Positions 42,959 through 50,995 of a stretch of 64,000 bases of DNA are shown here, in pieces. The number at the start of each line of letters is the position of its first letter. The stretch's first letter is position 1. The position numbers were made by a program, and so were the translations under genes. This stretch comes from Hebobacterum sp964559435. GTDB taxonomy: Bacteria; Armatimonadota; Hebobacteria; Hebobacterales; Hebobacteraceae. The DNA is taken from assembly GCA_964559435.1 (NCBI GenBank), contig CAZLHI010000014.1:1-64000 (forward strand), written 5' to 3'. The notes beneath the pieces are model-generated. The model saw nothing but the letters and a program-made list of their open reading frames with translations. It ran no database searches and was not told the DNA's origin.

Positions 42959-43717
42959 CTATGCGAGAGTGCCCTCGCACGCGGTGCCACTGTCCGGCAT
43001 CCGAACGAATTCGATCTCCCCCCAGGCGCCTATGTGTTCCCCCACCACAGCCACTCCACCCAGCACCCCGTCTATTCCCTTGAGCCATGCCAGACCGGCG
43101 TCGATGTCATCGGCAGTCTGGATCCTATTACCAAGTGCGGTTGCCACGGCATCAGCCAACGCCGCGGAGGTGGCCAGCACAACCGCCGCGTCCGCCTTCC
43201 CAAAGCTCAGCGAGTGCCCCACCGTGCCGGACGATGTGCAGAGCCCGACCGGCCGGCCGACCCGCGAAATCCGCACTGCCAGCTTGCCCGATAGGGCAGA
43301 GGCCCCCGCGTAGATCGCCGCCGCCCGCGGCCGCTCCGTGCGCAGGAAGATGTCGCCCCCGTTCTCCACGATAACCTGCTTGCTCTGTGCCAATAAGGAC
43401 TCGCCCACCGCCTCCGCAATCGCCCCGGCCACTGCCGCCATTGGCCCCACGCCGCAGGCCCGTGCGGCCATGGACATCCGCGCCACTATGTCAGGCGCGG
43501 CAGCCAACGCCTCTCGCGGCTTCGTTGTCGTGGCAAAACCGGGGTCGCGCTTCACATAGGCTTCGAGAGCGGCCCGGGCCGCACACAGCGCCCGCTGCGC
43601 TGGTTCCACAAGCGGGCAGTCTGCGCTGATGAAAAGGTCCGACTCTCCGCTGCGCACTTCGAAGGTGCATAGGTCACTTCTTATCCAGCGGCGGTAAGTT
43701 CTCTCCTCCTCTGGCAT
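42959..43717 (-). CDS. UPF0280 family protein (ApbE-like), sulfur assimilation cluster
   Basis: A 252-residue protein of the UPF0280 (COG2122) family, related in fold to ApbE flavin transferases. Typical segments are MAAVAGAIAEAVGESLL, VIVENGGDIFLR and GLCTSSGTVGHSLSFGKADAAVVLA. It is the last gene of an operon with an HcyBio protein and a NIL-domain ferredoxin. In methanogens the equivalents of these three genes have been linked to sulfide-dependent cysteine/homocysteine formation. ATG 43717 is chosen; TTG 43723 is the in-frame alternative. Confidence 0.87.
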   Translation of the reverse strand: MPEEERTYRRWIRSDLCTFEVRSGESDLFISADCPLVEPAQRALCAARAALEAYVKRDPGFATTTKPREALAAAPDIVARMSMAARACGVGPMAAVAGAIAEAVGESLLAQSKQVIVENGGDIFLRTERPRAAAIYAGASALSGKLAVRISRVGRPVGLCTSSGTVGHSLSFGKADAAVVLATSAALADAVATALGNRIQTADDIDAGLAWLKGIDGVLGGVAVVGEHIGAWGEIEFVRMPDSGTACEGTLA

Positions 43718-43726
43718 CGCCAATCA

Positions 43727-44137
43727 CTAGAACTGCAGCTCCATGGCCGCGACCGGACAGGACGGAACGCACTCGCCGCAGACAACACACTCGTCTGGAT
43801 CGAATACCACTCTCATGGAAGGGCGTTCGAGCACGAGCGCCTGGGTCGGGCACACACCGACACAGGCGCCGCAGTCGGTGCAGCGGTCGTCGTTCTTGCG
43901 GATGTCCTGAAGCAAGGGCTGAATGCGAATTCCCATGTTCTCCAGGTAGTCGGTGGCGCGGCGGTAGTCGGCCTCTTCGCCGCTCAGCTCGAGAACCATC
44001 AGCCCCTCTTCTTGAGGCGTGATCGATGCCCGCAGTATGTTGAACACAAGGCCGTACTCGCGAGACAGCCGGTAAACAACTGGCTGCCCGGTGGCAGTCG
44101 GCGGGAAATGAAGCACTACCTTGTGGGAAACCTCCAT
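43727..44137 (-). CDS. NIL domain 4Fe-4S ferredoxin, sulfur assimilation cluster
   Basis: A 136-residue fusion. The N-terminal NIL domain (about 5-75, KVVLHFPPTATGQPVVYRL...) also occurs in methionine ABC transporter ATPases, where it senses methionine. The C-terminus carries two 4Fe-4S motifs (C86, C89, C92, C96 and C117, C120, C123, C127). It lies 27 nt downstream of the HcyBio gene and is the expected electron-carrying partner of that enzyme. The ATG at 44137 has a GAGAGAGG leader. Confidence 0.93.
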   Translation of the reverse strand: MEVSHKVVLHFPPTATGQPVVYRLSREYGLVFNILRASITPQEEGLMVLELSGEEADYRRATDYLENMGIRIQPLLQDIRKNDDRCTDCGACVGVCPTQALVLERPSMRVVFDPDECVVCGECVPSCPVAAMELQF

Positions 44138-44164
44138 GGTCGCTGCCTCTCTCTCGTTACTGAC

Positions 44165-45388
44165 TTATGGCACTTGCCTCGCCAGGTCCGGAGGATGATT
44201 CGCCATCGGCCCCATCGCCTGTCCGGAGTCACTGCCCGGCAGCGGCGCGACGGGTGCCGTCAGTTGGAACTCGGCGCTGCTGATCCAGTCCTTCAGTGTG
44301 TCCGCGATTTCTTTTGCGCGCGGGTAGCTCGACAGTGGAATCGCTGGGACTGACTTTCCGTTTATCTCGATTGTGCCGGACTTCAGCTCTGCATACGTTA
44401 CGTGCGTTATGACGTTCGGCTTCCGCTCGGGGTAGGCCGAAGAGTAGTCCACAACAGGAGCCGAGATGTCCGCGTCCGACATCCCGGTCTGCGCCGCTGT
44501 TTCCTCATCCAGCACAGGGATTGGAATGCCCAGGCCCACGATCAGCGTCACTCCATACCCCCGAAAGCTGGCTCCCCTGAGCCAGCTCCCAGACATCTGC
44601 TTCAGGTCACCAAGGACCGCGAGCGTCCCTGCTCCGGCGATGGGTATGCCCTTGTCGTTGCGCTCAACAGCAGGGCTGTGCTGGGTGCCGTTCCATACCA
44701 CGTAGCCGACGCCGCCGCCCAGGAAGATGCGCGTCCCGATCCCGATCGCCCGGTAGTGAGGATCGTTCATCAGGGGTGAGAGCTGTCCTGCGCTGCAGTA
44801 GTTGGCCGAGCCCAGCCTCGGCTGCAGTGTGCCCATGTAGGTGTAGATGGTCCTGTCGGATAGGTTCACCGCAACGTTGTAGTTCTGGTAGGCGTTTCGC
44901 GGGTTGAAGAGATAGGCCTCGTTCAGCTCCTGAAGGGTCAGCCAAGTCGCGACCTCGCGGCGCGGATAGCAGTCCGTTCCGTAAGCTGTCGCCTCCAGCA
45001 ACACTCGCCGACCGGCCACCAGATCCTCAATGACGTGTCCGCCTCCGTAGCGGAACTCACCGGGGAAGACCGCATTGCGCGGGTCCTCGTCCGGCAGGGC
45101 GGTCGCGCCCACGTAGAGGTCAATCGCCGCCAGACCCGCGTAAGCGGGGACCCGGTTGAGCCGCGCCTGTCCGCCGCCGAACTTGATGCGCGGTCGAGAG
45201 TGGCCGAGGTTCATCATCATGCCGGAGGAGCACATCGGACCGAAGGTCCCCGTAGTCACGACGTCGACGGATTCGGCCGCACCCTTCGCTCCCTTCTCGG
45301 CCACGACCTCAATCATCTCCTCCGCCGTCACCACGACGACTCTCCCTCCGCGGATCTTCTCGTTGATCTCCTCCAGCGTTTTCGGCAT
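44165..45388 (-). CDS. Homocysteine biosynthesis protein (HcyBio/DUF39, COG1900)
   Basis: A 407-residue DUF39/HcyBio protein. Conserved cysteines lie in MCSSGMMMN (C53) and TDCYPRRE (C140), likely the persulfide-carrying residues of the family. It lacks the C-terminal CBS pair that some homologues carry. In Methanosarcina the family, with the NIL-ferredoxin, is implicated in making homocysteine from aspartate semialdehyde and sulfide. First gene of the three-gene operon; ATG 45388 follows AGGAGG by 6 nt. Its promoter and a 5' stem-loop are visible upstream. Confidence 0.9.
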   Translation of the reverse strand: MPKTLEEINEKIRGGRVVVVTAEEMIEVVAEKGAKGAAESVDVVTTGTFGPMCSSGMMMNLGHSRPRIKFGGGQARLNRVPAYAGLAAIDLYVGATALPDEDPRNAVFPGEFRYGGGHVIEDLVAGRRVLLEATAYGTDCYPRREVATWLTLQELNEAYLFNPRNAYQNYNVAVNLSDRTIYTYMGTLQPRLGSANYCSAGQLSPLMNDPHYRAIGIGTRIFLGGGVGYVVWNGTQHSPAVERNDKGIPIAGAGTLAVLGDLKQMSGSWLRGASFRGYGVTLIVGLGIPIPVLDEETAAQTGMSDADISAPVVDYSSAYPERKPNVITHVTYAELKSGTIEINGKSVPAIPLSSYPRAKEIADTLKDWISSAEFQLTAPVAPLPGSDSGQAMGPMANHPPDLARQVP

Positions 45389-45432
45389 CTTCTCCCTCCT
45401 GTTCGCCGCCATCGGCCCAAAACAGGCATATC

Positions 45433-45466
45433 GAAGAAGTTAGTGCCTTTTCGCACTAACTTCTTC
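45433..45466 (-). promoter_or_regulatory. Perfect 14-bp stem-loop at the 5' end of the HcyBio operon transcript
   Basis: GAAGAAGTTAGTGC (45433-45446) is repeated as its exact reverse complement at 45453-45466 with a 6-nt loop. It starts about 7 nt after the predicted -10 box, so the mRNA would begin with it. It may be an operator overlapping the start site or an mRNA-stabilising 5' hairpin. It lies 45 nt upstream of the ATG. Confidence 0.65.
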
Positions 45467-45472
45467 CCCGCC

Positions 45473-45501
45473 ATCGTATCACACCCGGACTCATCACGCA
45501 A
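45473..45501 (-). promoter_or_regulatory. Promoter of the HcyBio operon
   Basis: On the minus strand TTGCGT (45501-45496) and TACGAT (45478-45473) are separated by 17 nt. The start would fall at the first base of the stem-loop near 45466. Confidence 0.6.
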
Positions 45502-45815
45502 GCTGTGCAACCGGCGACTCGCCCCCGTGTCTTCAGCCTTTGCGGCACGGTCCGCCACAGCGGGCCGCCCGCTGACTCTGTGACGTAGGATAACAAGTTC
45601 GCCTGGGGCTGCTGCGAAGTAGAACGCGGAAAGGGCTTGAGCTAACCGCTCTCAGGCGGTCCGGCGATCACTCGCAGTATACTCTCATCGGGGCGCGCTG
45701 TGAAGGGGATGGGCATCGGTGCGCCTGACTGCTGGCGCAGTGGCTTGCGGTATCTCGACTGTGGAATAAACTAAGTGGTGGGGCAACCTAGCATCTCACA
45801 TGGAGGCTTCTTGCC
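45502..45815. other. Intergenic region between divergent transcripts
   Basis: No gene is supported in these 314 nt between the HcyBio operon promoter and the zinc-ribbon gene. TATACT near 45679 could be a -10 box for the latter, but no convincing -35 accompanies it. No tRNA or other RNA fold was recognised. Confidence 0.4.
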
Positions 45816-46160
45816 TTGGTCTGTCCGGTCTGCGAAAGCGAGCAGACTCATGCCGGGGACTGGTGCACCGGTTGTGGCGCCTACCTCGGGTTGCTGAGGC
45901 GACGCCCTCAGCGCATCGCCTACTCAGTCTGCGCGTCCATCGTGCTCGGCTTGGCGCTCTTCGTCGCGCTGGCATGGCAGGTATTTGCGCCCACGCTGAA
46001 GGGATGGCCTCCGTCTGCGCCTGGCCCATGGTTCTGGTGGGGCTTCTTGCTGGGAACATTCTTTCTGGCGCTCGGGCTGACCGCCCGGCAGCACTTGCTT
46101 GGTGCCGTGCAGCGCATGCTGCGCGCCTCCAGCCGCAAGCCGACGTCACAGGTCAGCTAG
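45816..46160 (+). CDS. Zinc-ribbon membrane protein
   Basis: A 114-residue protein with an N-terminal zinc ribbon (CPVCESEQTHAGDWCTGCG, two C-x2-C pairs) followed by two membrane helices (about 35-57 and 72-90) and a basic tail. No function is known for this layout. The TTG start at 45816 is favoured because GGAGG lies 9 nt upstream and the zinc ribbon begins directly. Confidence 0.65.
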   Translation: MVCPVCESEQTHAGDWCTGCGAYLGLLRRRPQRIAYSVCASIVLGLALFVALAWQVFAPTLKGWPPSAPGPWFWWGFLLGTFFLALGLTARQHLLGAVQRMLRASSRKPTSQVS

Positions 46161-46198
46161 CCGCCCCGTCTCTCCGTCCCGCCCAACTGTGCGCCCTG

Positions 46199-46870
46199 CT
46201 ACCGCGCCAGCGGCGCGTCCTCTGCGGACTTCTGTCTCGCCATCCTCGCCTGCTGGTTGAGGGCCCTGACCATCCATTTGGGACCGCCGTGGTGCGCGAA
46301 TTCGACGGCTGCTTCATCGAAGAGCTTGAGCGCCGCCTCGAACTCCCCGAGCCGTCGTCGAAGCTCGCCCACGAGATACGTCATGACGGCCCGCTCCTTG
46401 TCCTCCAGCTCTCCGACAAGCAACGCCTGCTCCAGATACTGGGCCGCCTTCTGTTGATAATCTCCGACGACGTCCGGCGCGTCCCCCAACTGAGCCAGCC
46501 AGGAGGCGGCCAGGTAGTACTCCGCCAACTGCAGCGGGCTCGGCTGGACTCGACGTGCGTGGCACAGCGCGGCCATTTCATACCGAGCGTACTCGGCGTC
46601 GGGCATCTCATCGGCCACACGCGTGAGCCCTCCTGCCAGGACCCAGTTGCGCACCTGTTCGTCCGCCTGGGAGGGATGGAACCCCCGGCCGTCAGCCGTG
46701 AAGCCGCAAGTAGGGCACGTGTGCAGCAACATCGGAAGCGGGTTGAACCCCACGGGCTTCGGACAGAGGTCCGAGCCTCGGCCCGTGACAGCGTACGCCC
46801 GCGGCTCCTGCCGGGAGAACCTCTCCCCACAGACCCAGCAATCGAGCTCTATCTCGCGGGTGGCCGACAT
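46199..46870 (-). CDS. DUF2225 family protein
   Basis: A 223-residue protein with an N-terminal zinc-binding region (CWVCGERF and CPTCGFTADG, two C-x2-C pairs) and TPR-like helices after residue 110 (AEYYLAASWLAQLGDAP..., YLEQALLVGELEDKERAVMTYLVGELRRRLGEFEAALKLFDEAA, with the TPR W-L-G-Y-A-F-A-P spacing). This matches DUF2225, of unknown function. ATG 46870 is preceded by GGAAGG; GTG 46897 is an alternative. The TPRs suggest protein binding. Confidence 0.8.
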   Translation of the reverse strand: MSATREIELDCWVCGERFSRQEPRAYAVTGRGSDLCPKPVGFNPLPMLLHTCPTCGFTADGRGFHPSQADEQVRNWVLAGGLTRVADEMPDAEYARYEMAALCHARRVQPSPLQLAEYYLAASWLAQLGDAPDVVGDYQQKAAQYLEQALLVGELEDKERAVMTYLVGELRRRLGEFEAALKLFDEAAVEFAHHGGPKWMVRALNQQARMARQKSAEDAPLAR

Positions 46871-47023
46871 TCCGCCTTCCACACGTTCCCGTGTCACTTC
46901 CCCTTGCGTAACTACTCTCTCTCCTCTATCCTTCCTGTCGCGGGCGCGCCCTCGACCGGCCAGAGCTGGGGAGTGTATTGGTCGGGGTCCGCGTGGTCAG
47001 CGCAATGTCCCGAAAACGCGCTT

Positions 47024-47051
47024 CGCGCACCCGCCTGGGGGCGGGTGCGCG
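47024..47051 (-). terminator. Terminator hairpin after the beta-propeller gene
   Basis: A perfect 12-bp stem CGCGCACCCGCC (47024-47035) with GGCGGGTGCGCG (47040-47051) and a 4-nt loop lies 35 nt beyond the stop of the minus-strand gene ending at 47086. On the minus strand a TTTT appears about 8 nt later. Confidence 0.55.
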
Positions 47052-47085
47052 AGCGCCTCAATGACGCGGCGATGTCATGAGAGCA

Positions 47086-48273
47086 TCAGGGCTTCCAGCT
47101 CAGCGAGTACTGGGCCACCTGATCATCCGTGATCTGCCTCTCCTCTCCCTCGCTCAGGTCGTACATCCAGACCTCGACCTGCGCCCGGTAGTCCCTGCCC
47201 TTGACCCGTCGCGGGTCGAACGGCATCGCTGCCAGGAACGCGATCTTGTCGCCGCTCGGCGACCACACCGGGTCCACGGGCCCCGCCCAGTGCCTGCAAT
47301 CGTGCAGCCGGTGCTCCCGGTGCTCGTCGTCCGGGAAGAGGGCCTCGATCTCATGGTCAGGCAGGAACTGCTCGATCAGCACCTGTGGATTGCTTCCATC
47401 GATGTTTGTCAAGACGAGTCGCCGCCAGACCCCCGGCACCCCGCCAAGCTGCCCATATCCCCAGCCGCTGGATGCGATCTGCGATCCGTCAGGCGACCAG
47501 GCCGCATCGGGCCCTACGTTATGCACGCGGGCCATCTCTGAGCCATCCAGTGAGATGATGAAAGCGCCTGTTGCGTCCATCATCACGAGCAGCCGCGTTC
47601 CGTCCGGTGACCAGTCCTCTTGCCACGTCGGCGGATAGCCCTCCGGAACGACGGGTCTGGCATCCGTCCCATCCGCGTTCATGACCCACACCCTGAACCC
47701 GGCCTCGCAGGGCAGCTCGCCTTCCGCCGGCTCCGCGTGCTGGAATGCAATCATGCTTCCGTCCGGCGACCATGCGGGGGCACAGTTCACGCCGCCCAGC
47801 CCCGCCGTCAGAGCAACTTGGTTCCTCCCTTCCAGGTCCGATCGCCAGACATCTGCCTCGCTTGGTGGCCACGCGGCGATGTGGAAGACCACCTCATCGC
47901 TGACCGGCGACACGTCGAAGTGATCCGCATAGGCGTGGAATATCCCCGACGATACCACCAGCTCAAACTCGTCGCGGAAGAAGCTCGAGAAGATGAACCG
48001 GTCGGATTGCGGCTCCGGCGGTGTGAACGCGTCGCTGCTGCGTACATGGAGCGTCCCCTCGACTGGCCCCAACCACAGGTTGAGCCCCGCCGTCACTCCG
48101 GCAGCACATATGAGCAGTAGCACACCCGCGAGCAGCGGCATCCACACCCATGAGTGCCGGCGCGGCCGCAGCTCTCTGACCCCGGCCAGCGCCCGCTCTC
48201 GCACCTCAGGCCGCGGCTCTCCCGAGGCTTCGCACACTGCCCTCTTGATTTCCGCTTCTATCCTGTCACTCAT
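47086..48273 (-). CDS. Membrane-anchored beta-propeller (TolB/PD40-like) protein, possible anti-sigma partner
   Basis: A 395-residue protein. A short cytoplasmic segment (1-43) precedes one membrane helix (44-66) and an extracytoplasmic domain with PD40/TolB-like blades: repeated W-S-P-D-G motifs (APAWSPDGSMIAF, DWSPDGTRLLV, AAWSPDGSQIA, VWSPSGDKIAF). The gene overlaps the ECF sigma gene by 8 nt, so translation is coupled, the usual position for an anti-sigma factor. No standard zinc anti-sigma motif is present in the N-terminal part. An envelope sensor is plausible. Confidence 0.7.
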   Translation of the reverse strand: MSDRIEAEIKRAVCEASGEPRPEVRERALAGVRELRPRRHSWVWMPLLAGVLLLICAAGVTAGLNLWLGPVEGTLHVRSSDAFTPPEPQSDRFIFSSFFRDEFELVVSSGIFHAYADHFDVSPVSDEVVFHIAAWPPSEADVWRSDLEGRNQVALTAGLGGVNCAPAWSPDGSMIAFQHAEPAEGELPCEAGFRVWVMNADGTDARPVVPEGYPPTWQEDWSPDGTRLLVMMDATGAFIISLDGSEMARVHNVGPDAAWSPDGSQIASSGWGYGQLGGVPGVWRRLVLTNIDGSNPQVLIEQFLPDHEIEALFPDDEHREHRLHDCRHWAGPVDPVWSPSGDKIAFLAAMPFDPRRVKGRDYRAQVEVWMYDLSEGEERQITDDQVAQYSLSWKP

Positions 48274-48871
48274 CGCCCGCCAACCTTTCTCGGGCCTTCG
48301 TCTTCGCCCGGTGCAGAATCGAGTGGACGGCTCGCTCCGAGCGGCGAATGACCTGCCCCACCTCCCGCGCCGACAGCTCCTCCACGCACGAGAGCACCAA
48401 TACCTCGAACTCCGTCGCCGTCAGCACGCGCCTCAGCGTCTCGACCTGCCGGGTCGCCGCCAGCCGAGAGGTCACTCCTTCCGCCACATCCACCCCGTCG
48501 CTCACCTCGCCGACCTCTTCGGCGGATACCTGTGCCTGGGCCGGGACAGACTTCCGACGCTTCCGCCTGCGAAGCTCCAGCAGCACCCGCCGCCGCGCAA
48601 TCCCATACACCCAGGCTGTCAGCGACGATCTGCGGGGGTTGAATCGCCTGACATCCTGCACCGCCCCCACGATCGTCTCCACCACCACGTCCTCGGCCGC
48701 GCCCACATCCCCGCCGAGCCGCGTCACGGCGAAGCGGTGCACTCCCGGCGCAAACCGCTCGTACAGGGCGGCGCACGCCTCCGCCGTCCGCTGCCGGAGC
48801 CCGCCTAGAAGTGCCGCGTCCGTGTCACTCGGTCTTGAGGCCCCGGCCTGCGCCGTCTCAACCTCGCTCAT
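48266..48871 (-). CDS. ECF-type RNA polymerase sigma factor
   Basis: A 201-residue sigma factor. Region 2 (about 35-103) has LYERFAPGVHRFAVTRLGGDVGAAEDVVVETIVGAV and the -10-recognition helix RRSSLTAWVYGIARRRVLLELRRRKRR. Region 4 (about 145-198) has LTATEFEVLVLSCVEELSAREVGQVIRRSERAVHSILHRAKTKARERL. The spacer is longer than usual and acidic. ATG 48871 follows AAGGGA. It overlaps the beta-propeller gene, likely its regulator. Confidence 0.9.
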   Translation of the reverse strand: MSEVETAQAGASRPSDTDAALLGGLRQRTAEACAALYERFAPGVHRFAVTRLGGDVGAAEDVVVETIVGAVQDVRRFNPRRSSLTAWVYGIARRRVLLELRRRKRRKSVPAQAQVSAEEVGEVSDGVDVAEGVTSRLAATRQVETLRRVLTATEFEVLVLSCVEELSAREVGQVIRRSERAVHSILHRAKTKARERLAGDE

Positions 48872-48991
48872 AGCAGTCCCTTGGCGGCGAGTCCGAGTCA
48901 AGCCGTCCCACCTAATACTGTTGCGATCCCGCGCGGATTGTCGCGCGGGATCGCCTGTTTCGCCTATGGGAGCCAGATTCGGCTGGCGGCC

Positions 48992-49990
48992 TCACACCGG
49001 CCGGGGGTCTCTCTGCCCATACTTGACGAATGCCCGACAGGCCACCTCCTGCCACTCGGGCCTCACGCCGATGGAGTCCACGTCGCCGTAGTACCCCGCA
49101 ATGAAGCCGCCGTCGAAGGCGCCCAGCTTCTCCACCAACTCCCGCGCGAAGGCCTCGATTCTCGCCTCGTCGCCCGTCGGCAGCACCTGCTGGATGTCAA
49201 CGGGACACCAGAACGTCACCTTCCCCCCGAACGCCTCGGCCAACCGGTCCACGCCAAACAACGCCGGCTGATCGAGCTGAAGGACTGAGATGCCAATCCC
49301 GATGAGGTCATCGATGATATCCCAGATGTATCCACAGGAATGCATCCACACCGACAACCCGTTCCGCCTCGCAACCTCGCACAGCTTCATGTAGTCCGGC
49401 TTGAAGACCTCCCTCCACATGGCCGGGCTTACCAGGAGCCGGTCCTGCGTTCCCCAGTCCTCCCAGAACATCACCGCATCGGCCCCGGCGGCAGCCCAGT
49501 TCTCGATGCAGCGGGCAAGCAGTGGAACGACTCTGTCCGCCAGCCGTCGCACTTCAGCCGGATGTGCGATGAGGTCCTCGAGGAAGACATCCATCTGGCG
49601 GAGATACCGCATGACGTCGAATGGGAAGTGTGCCAGACCTCCGATCCTGAACCGGTCAGTACTCTGTCTGAACGTCGCCTCTGCCTGTTGGTAGCGCGCG
49701 GGATCATCGACGGCGGGCATGCGGTAATCGTCGAGCTGCGCCCAATCCTTCAGCGCCCCCGCTACGACCAGGCCTTTGGAGAACTCGTCGAGCCGCGCCC
49801 AGACGTTGCCCCACTCGTCCTCCCACATCGCCCCCTGGTCCGGCTGGAACGTCCGCGAGGGCCTCGAATCGGGGCCGGGCGCGAGGTGCCCCCACACCAC
49901 GTCGTTGGGGTACGGCTCCGGCAGCGCCATGGCGATCCGCTCCGGGCGGTCGAACTGAATCGTCCTCTGCACGATCTCGCGTGAAGTCAT
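48992..49990 (-). CDS. Uroporphyrinogen decarboxylase (URO-D) superfamily protein, methyltransferase-like
   Basis: A 332-residue URO-D-fold protein of the MtaA/CmuA-like group rather than a heme-pathway enzyme. It has the MHSCGYIWDIIDDLIG segment with H217 and C219, the H-x-C zinc ligand pattern of corrinoid methyltransferases, and DAVMFWEDWGTQ. These enzymes move methyl groups between corrinoid proteins and other carriers. No corrinoid protein is encoded next to it. The CooC pair downstream also concerns metallocofactor enzymes, but the link is inference. Confidence 0.85.
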   Translation of the reverse strand: MTSREIVQRTIQFDRPERIAMALPEPYPNDVVWGHLAPGPDSRPSRTFQPDQGAMWEDEWGNVWARLDEFSKGLVVAGALKDWAQLDDYRMPAVDDPARYQQAEATFRQSTDRFRIGGLAHFPFDVMRYLRQMDVFLEDLIAHPAEVRRLADRVVPLLARCIENWAAAGADAVMFWEDWGTQDRLLVSPAMWREVFKPDYMKLCEVARRNGLSVWMHSCGYIWDIIDDLIGIGISVLQLDQPALFGVDRLAEAFGGKVTFWCPVDIQQVLPTGDEARIEAFARELVEKLGAFDGGFIAGYYGDVDSIGVRPEWQEVACRAFVKYGQRDPRPV

Positions 49991-50026
49991 GTCGCTGTCC
50001 TCAATCCCCGCGTGGGTGCTCCTGTC

Positions 50027-50935
50027 CTAAGGATATTCGCCCCGCGCGAGTCCTTTGACATCGGGAATGTGCACTGATATCTGCCACTTCCCCGTGTCCT
50101 TCCGTTCCGCGAGGACTGCTCTTGCCTCCGCGAGCATGTCTGCTGCCTCCTTTGGGCCCGTCTCCGGCGTCACCGCTATGAAGAGGCGGAACGGCTCTTG
50201 TGGAGGAGCAGGCCGATCGAGCGCGAGAATCTCCCGCAGCGATCGCTCAACCTGGACAACGGTTCCCGCCTGCTCCAGGGAATCCAGGTCCATAGGCCCA
50301 TAGGCCTGGATCTCCACAATCATCTCCCCCTGAAGGCGGTCGCGAACGTCCGCGGCCACCTCGTCGGCTATCCGCTGCTCGCGATCAGTGCGCGCGAGGG
50401 ATCGGTCGAACGGATAGCTGAACGCCAGGACGAGGTAAGCGTAAATCAGGAGCAATGCGATCGCCATGCCGCGCCCGAGCCCGTACTTAACCCACGGGTT
50501 GCGGTACTGGCGCACCCGCTTCGTCACCCAGGCGTCGAGGTCGAACTGCTTGCCCCGAAGGCGCGCCCCCAATGCAGTCAGGCAGAACGACCATCCTTCG
50601 GTCCGCATCGGCAACAGGAGCATGGTCTGGTGCATGCCCAGTGTGAACACAGCCCCCCCAACGATGATGGAGGTGAGCGGGTAGTCGGTGTCGAATGCGC
50701 CGTAGTACGTCACCCCCATCGCCACGCCGAGCACGGCCGCGACGACCGCCCACACCCAGCGGGCGCCCCAGAGCATCTCTCGTCTGTAGGGGAAGTCAGG
50801 CAGGCGCAGCAACATTCGCCAAGACGCGTAGCCGACCCCCAGGACGTACACGAGGAAGGCTGCGTAGACGAGCAGCAGCCGCGGTGCGAAGATCCGCTCT
50901 GCGACCATGCGTGCCATCTCATCGTGGATCATCAT
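50027..50935 (-). CDS. Membrane protein with a soluble C-terminal domain, unknown function
   Basis: A 302-residue protein with four membrane helices (about 19-38, 58-78, 86-108, 153-174) and a 125-residue soluble domain containing DRLQGEMIVEIQAYGPMDLDSLEQAG and a repeat-free alpha/beta pattern. Family unrecognised. It starts 92 nt upstream of the URO-D gene on the same strand and 61 nt downstream of the CooC genes, so it may be cotranscribed with them. The leader GAGGGGG favours ATG 50935 or 50932. Confidence 0.6.
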   Translation of the reverse strand: MMIHDEMARMVAERIFAPRLLLVYAAFLVYVLGVGYASWRMLLRLPDFPYRREMLWGARWVWAVVAAVLGVAMGVTYYGAFDTDYPLTSIIVGGAVFTLGMHQTMLLLPMRTEGWSFCLTALGARLRGKQFDLDAWVTKRVRQYRNPWVKYGLGRGMAIALLLIYAYLVLAFSYPFDRSLARTDREQRIADEVAADVRDRLQGEMIVEIQAYGPMDLDSLEQAGTVVQVERSLREILALDRPAPPQEPFRLFIAVTPETGPKEAADMLAEARAVLAERKDTGKWQISVHIPDVKGLARGEYP

Positions 50936-50995
50936 GCCCCCTCGTCGGTGCTGTTCCCCGTTCGGACCTCTCAGACGCGCGCTGGAGAAGCGTCG

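Noticed and set aside
45601..45815. Possible tRNA-Ser or other RNA near 45640-45700
   Set aside because: No cloverleaf with a T-loop could be folded.
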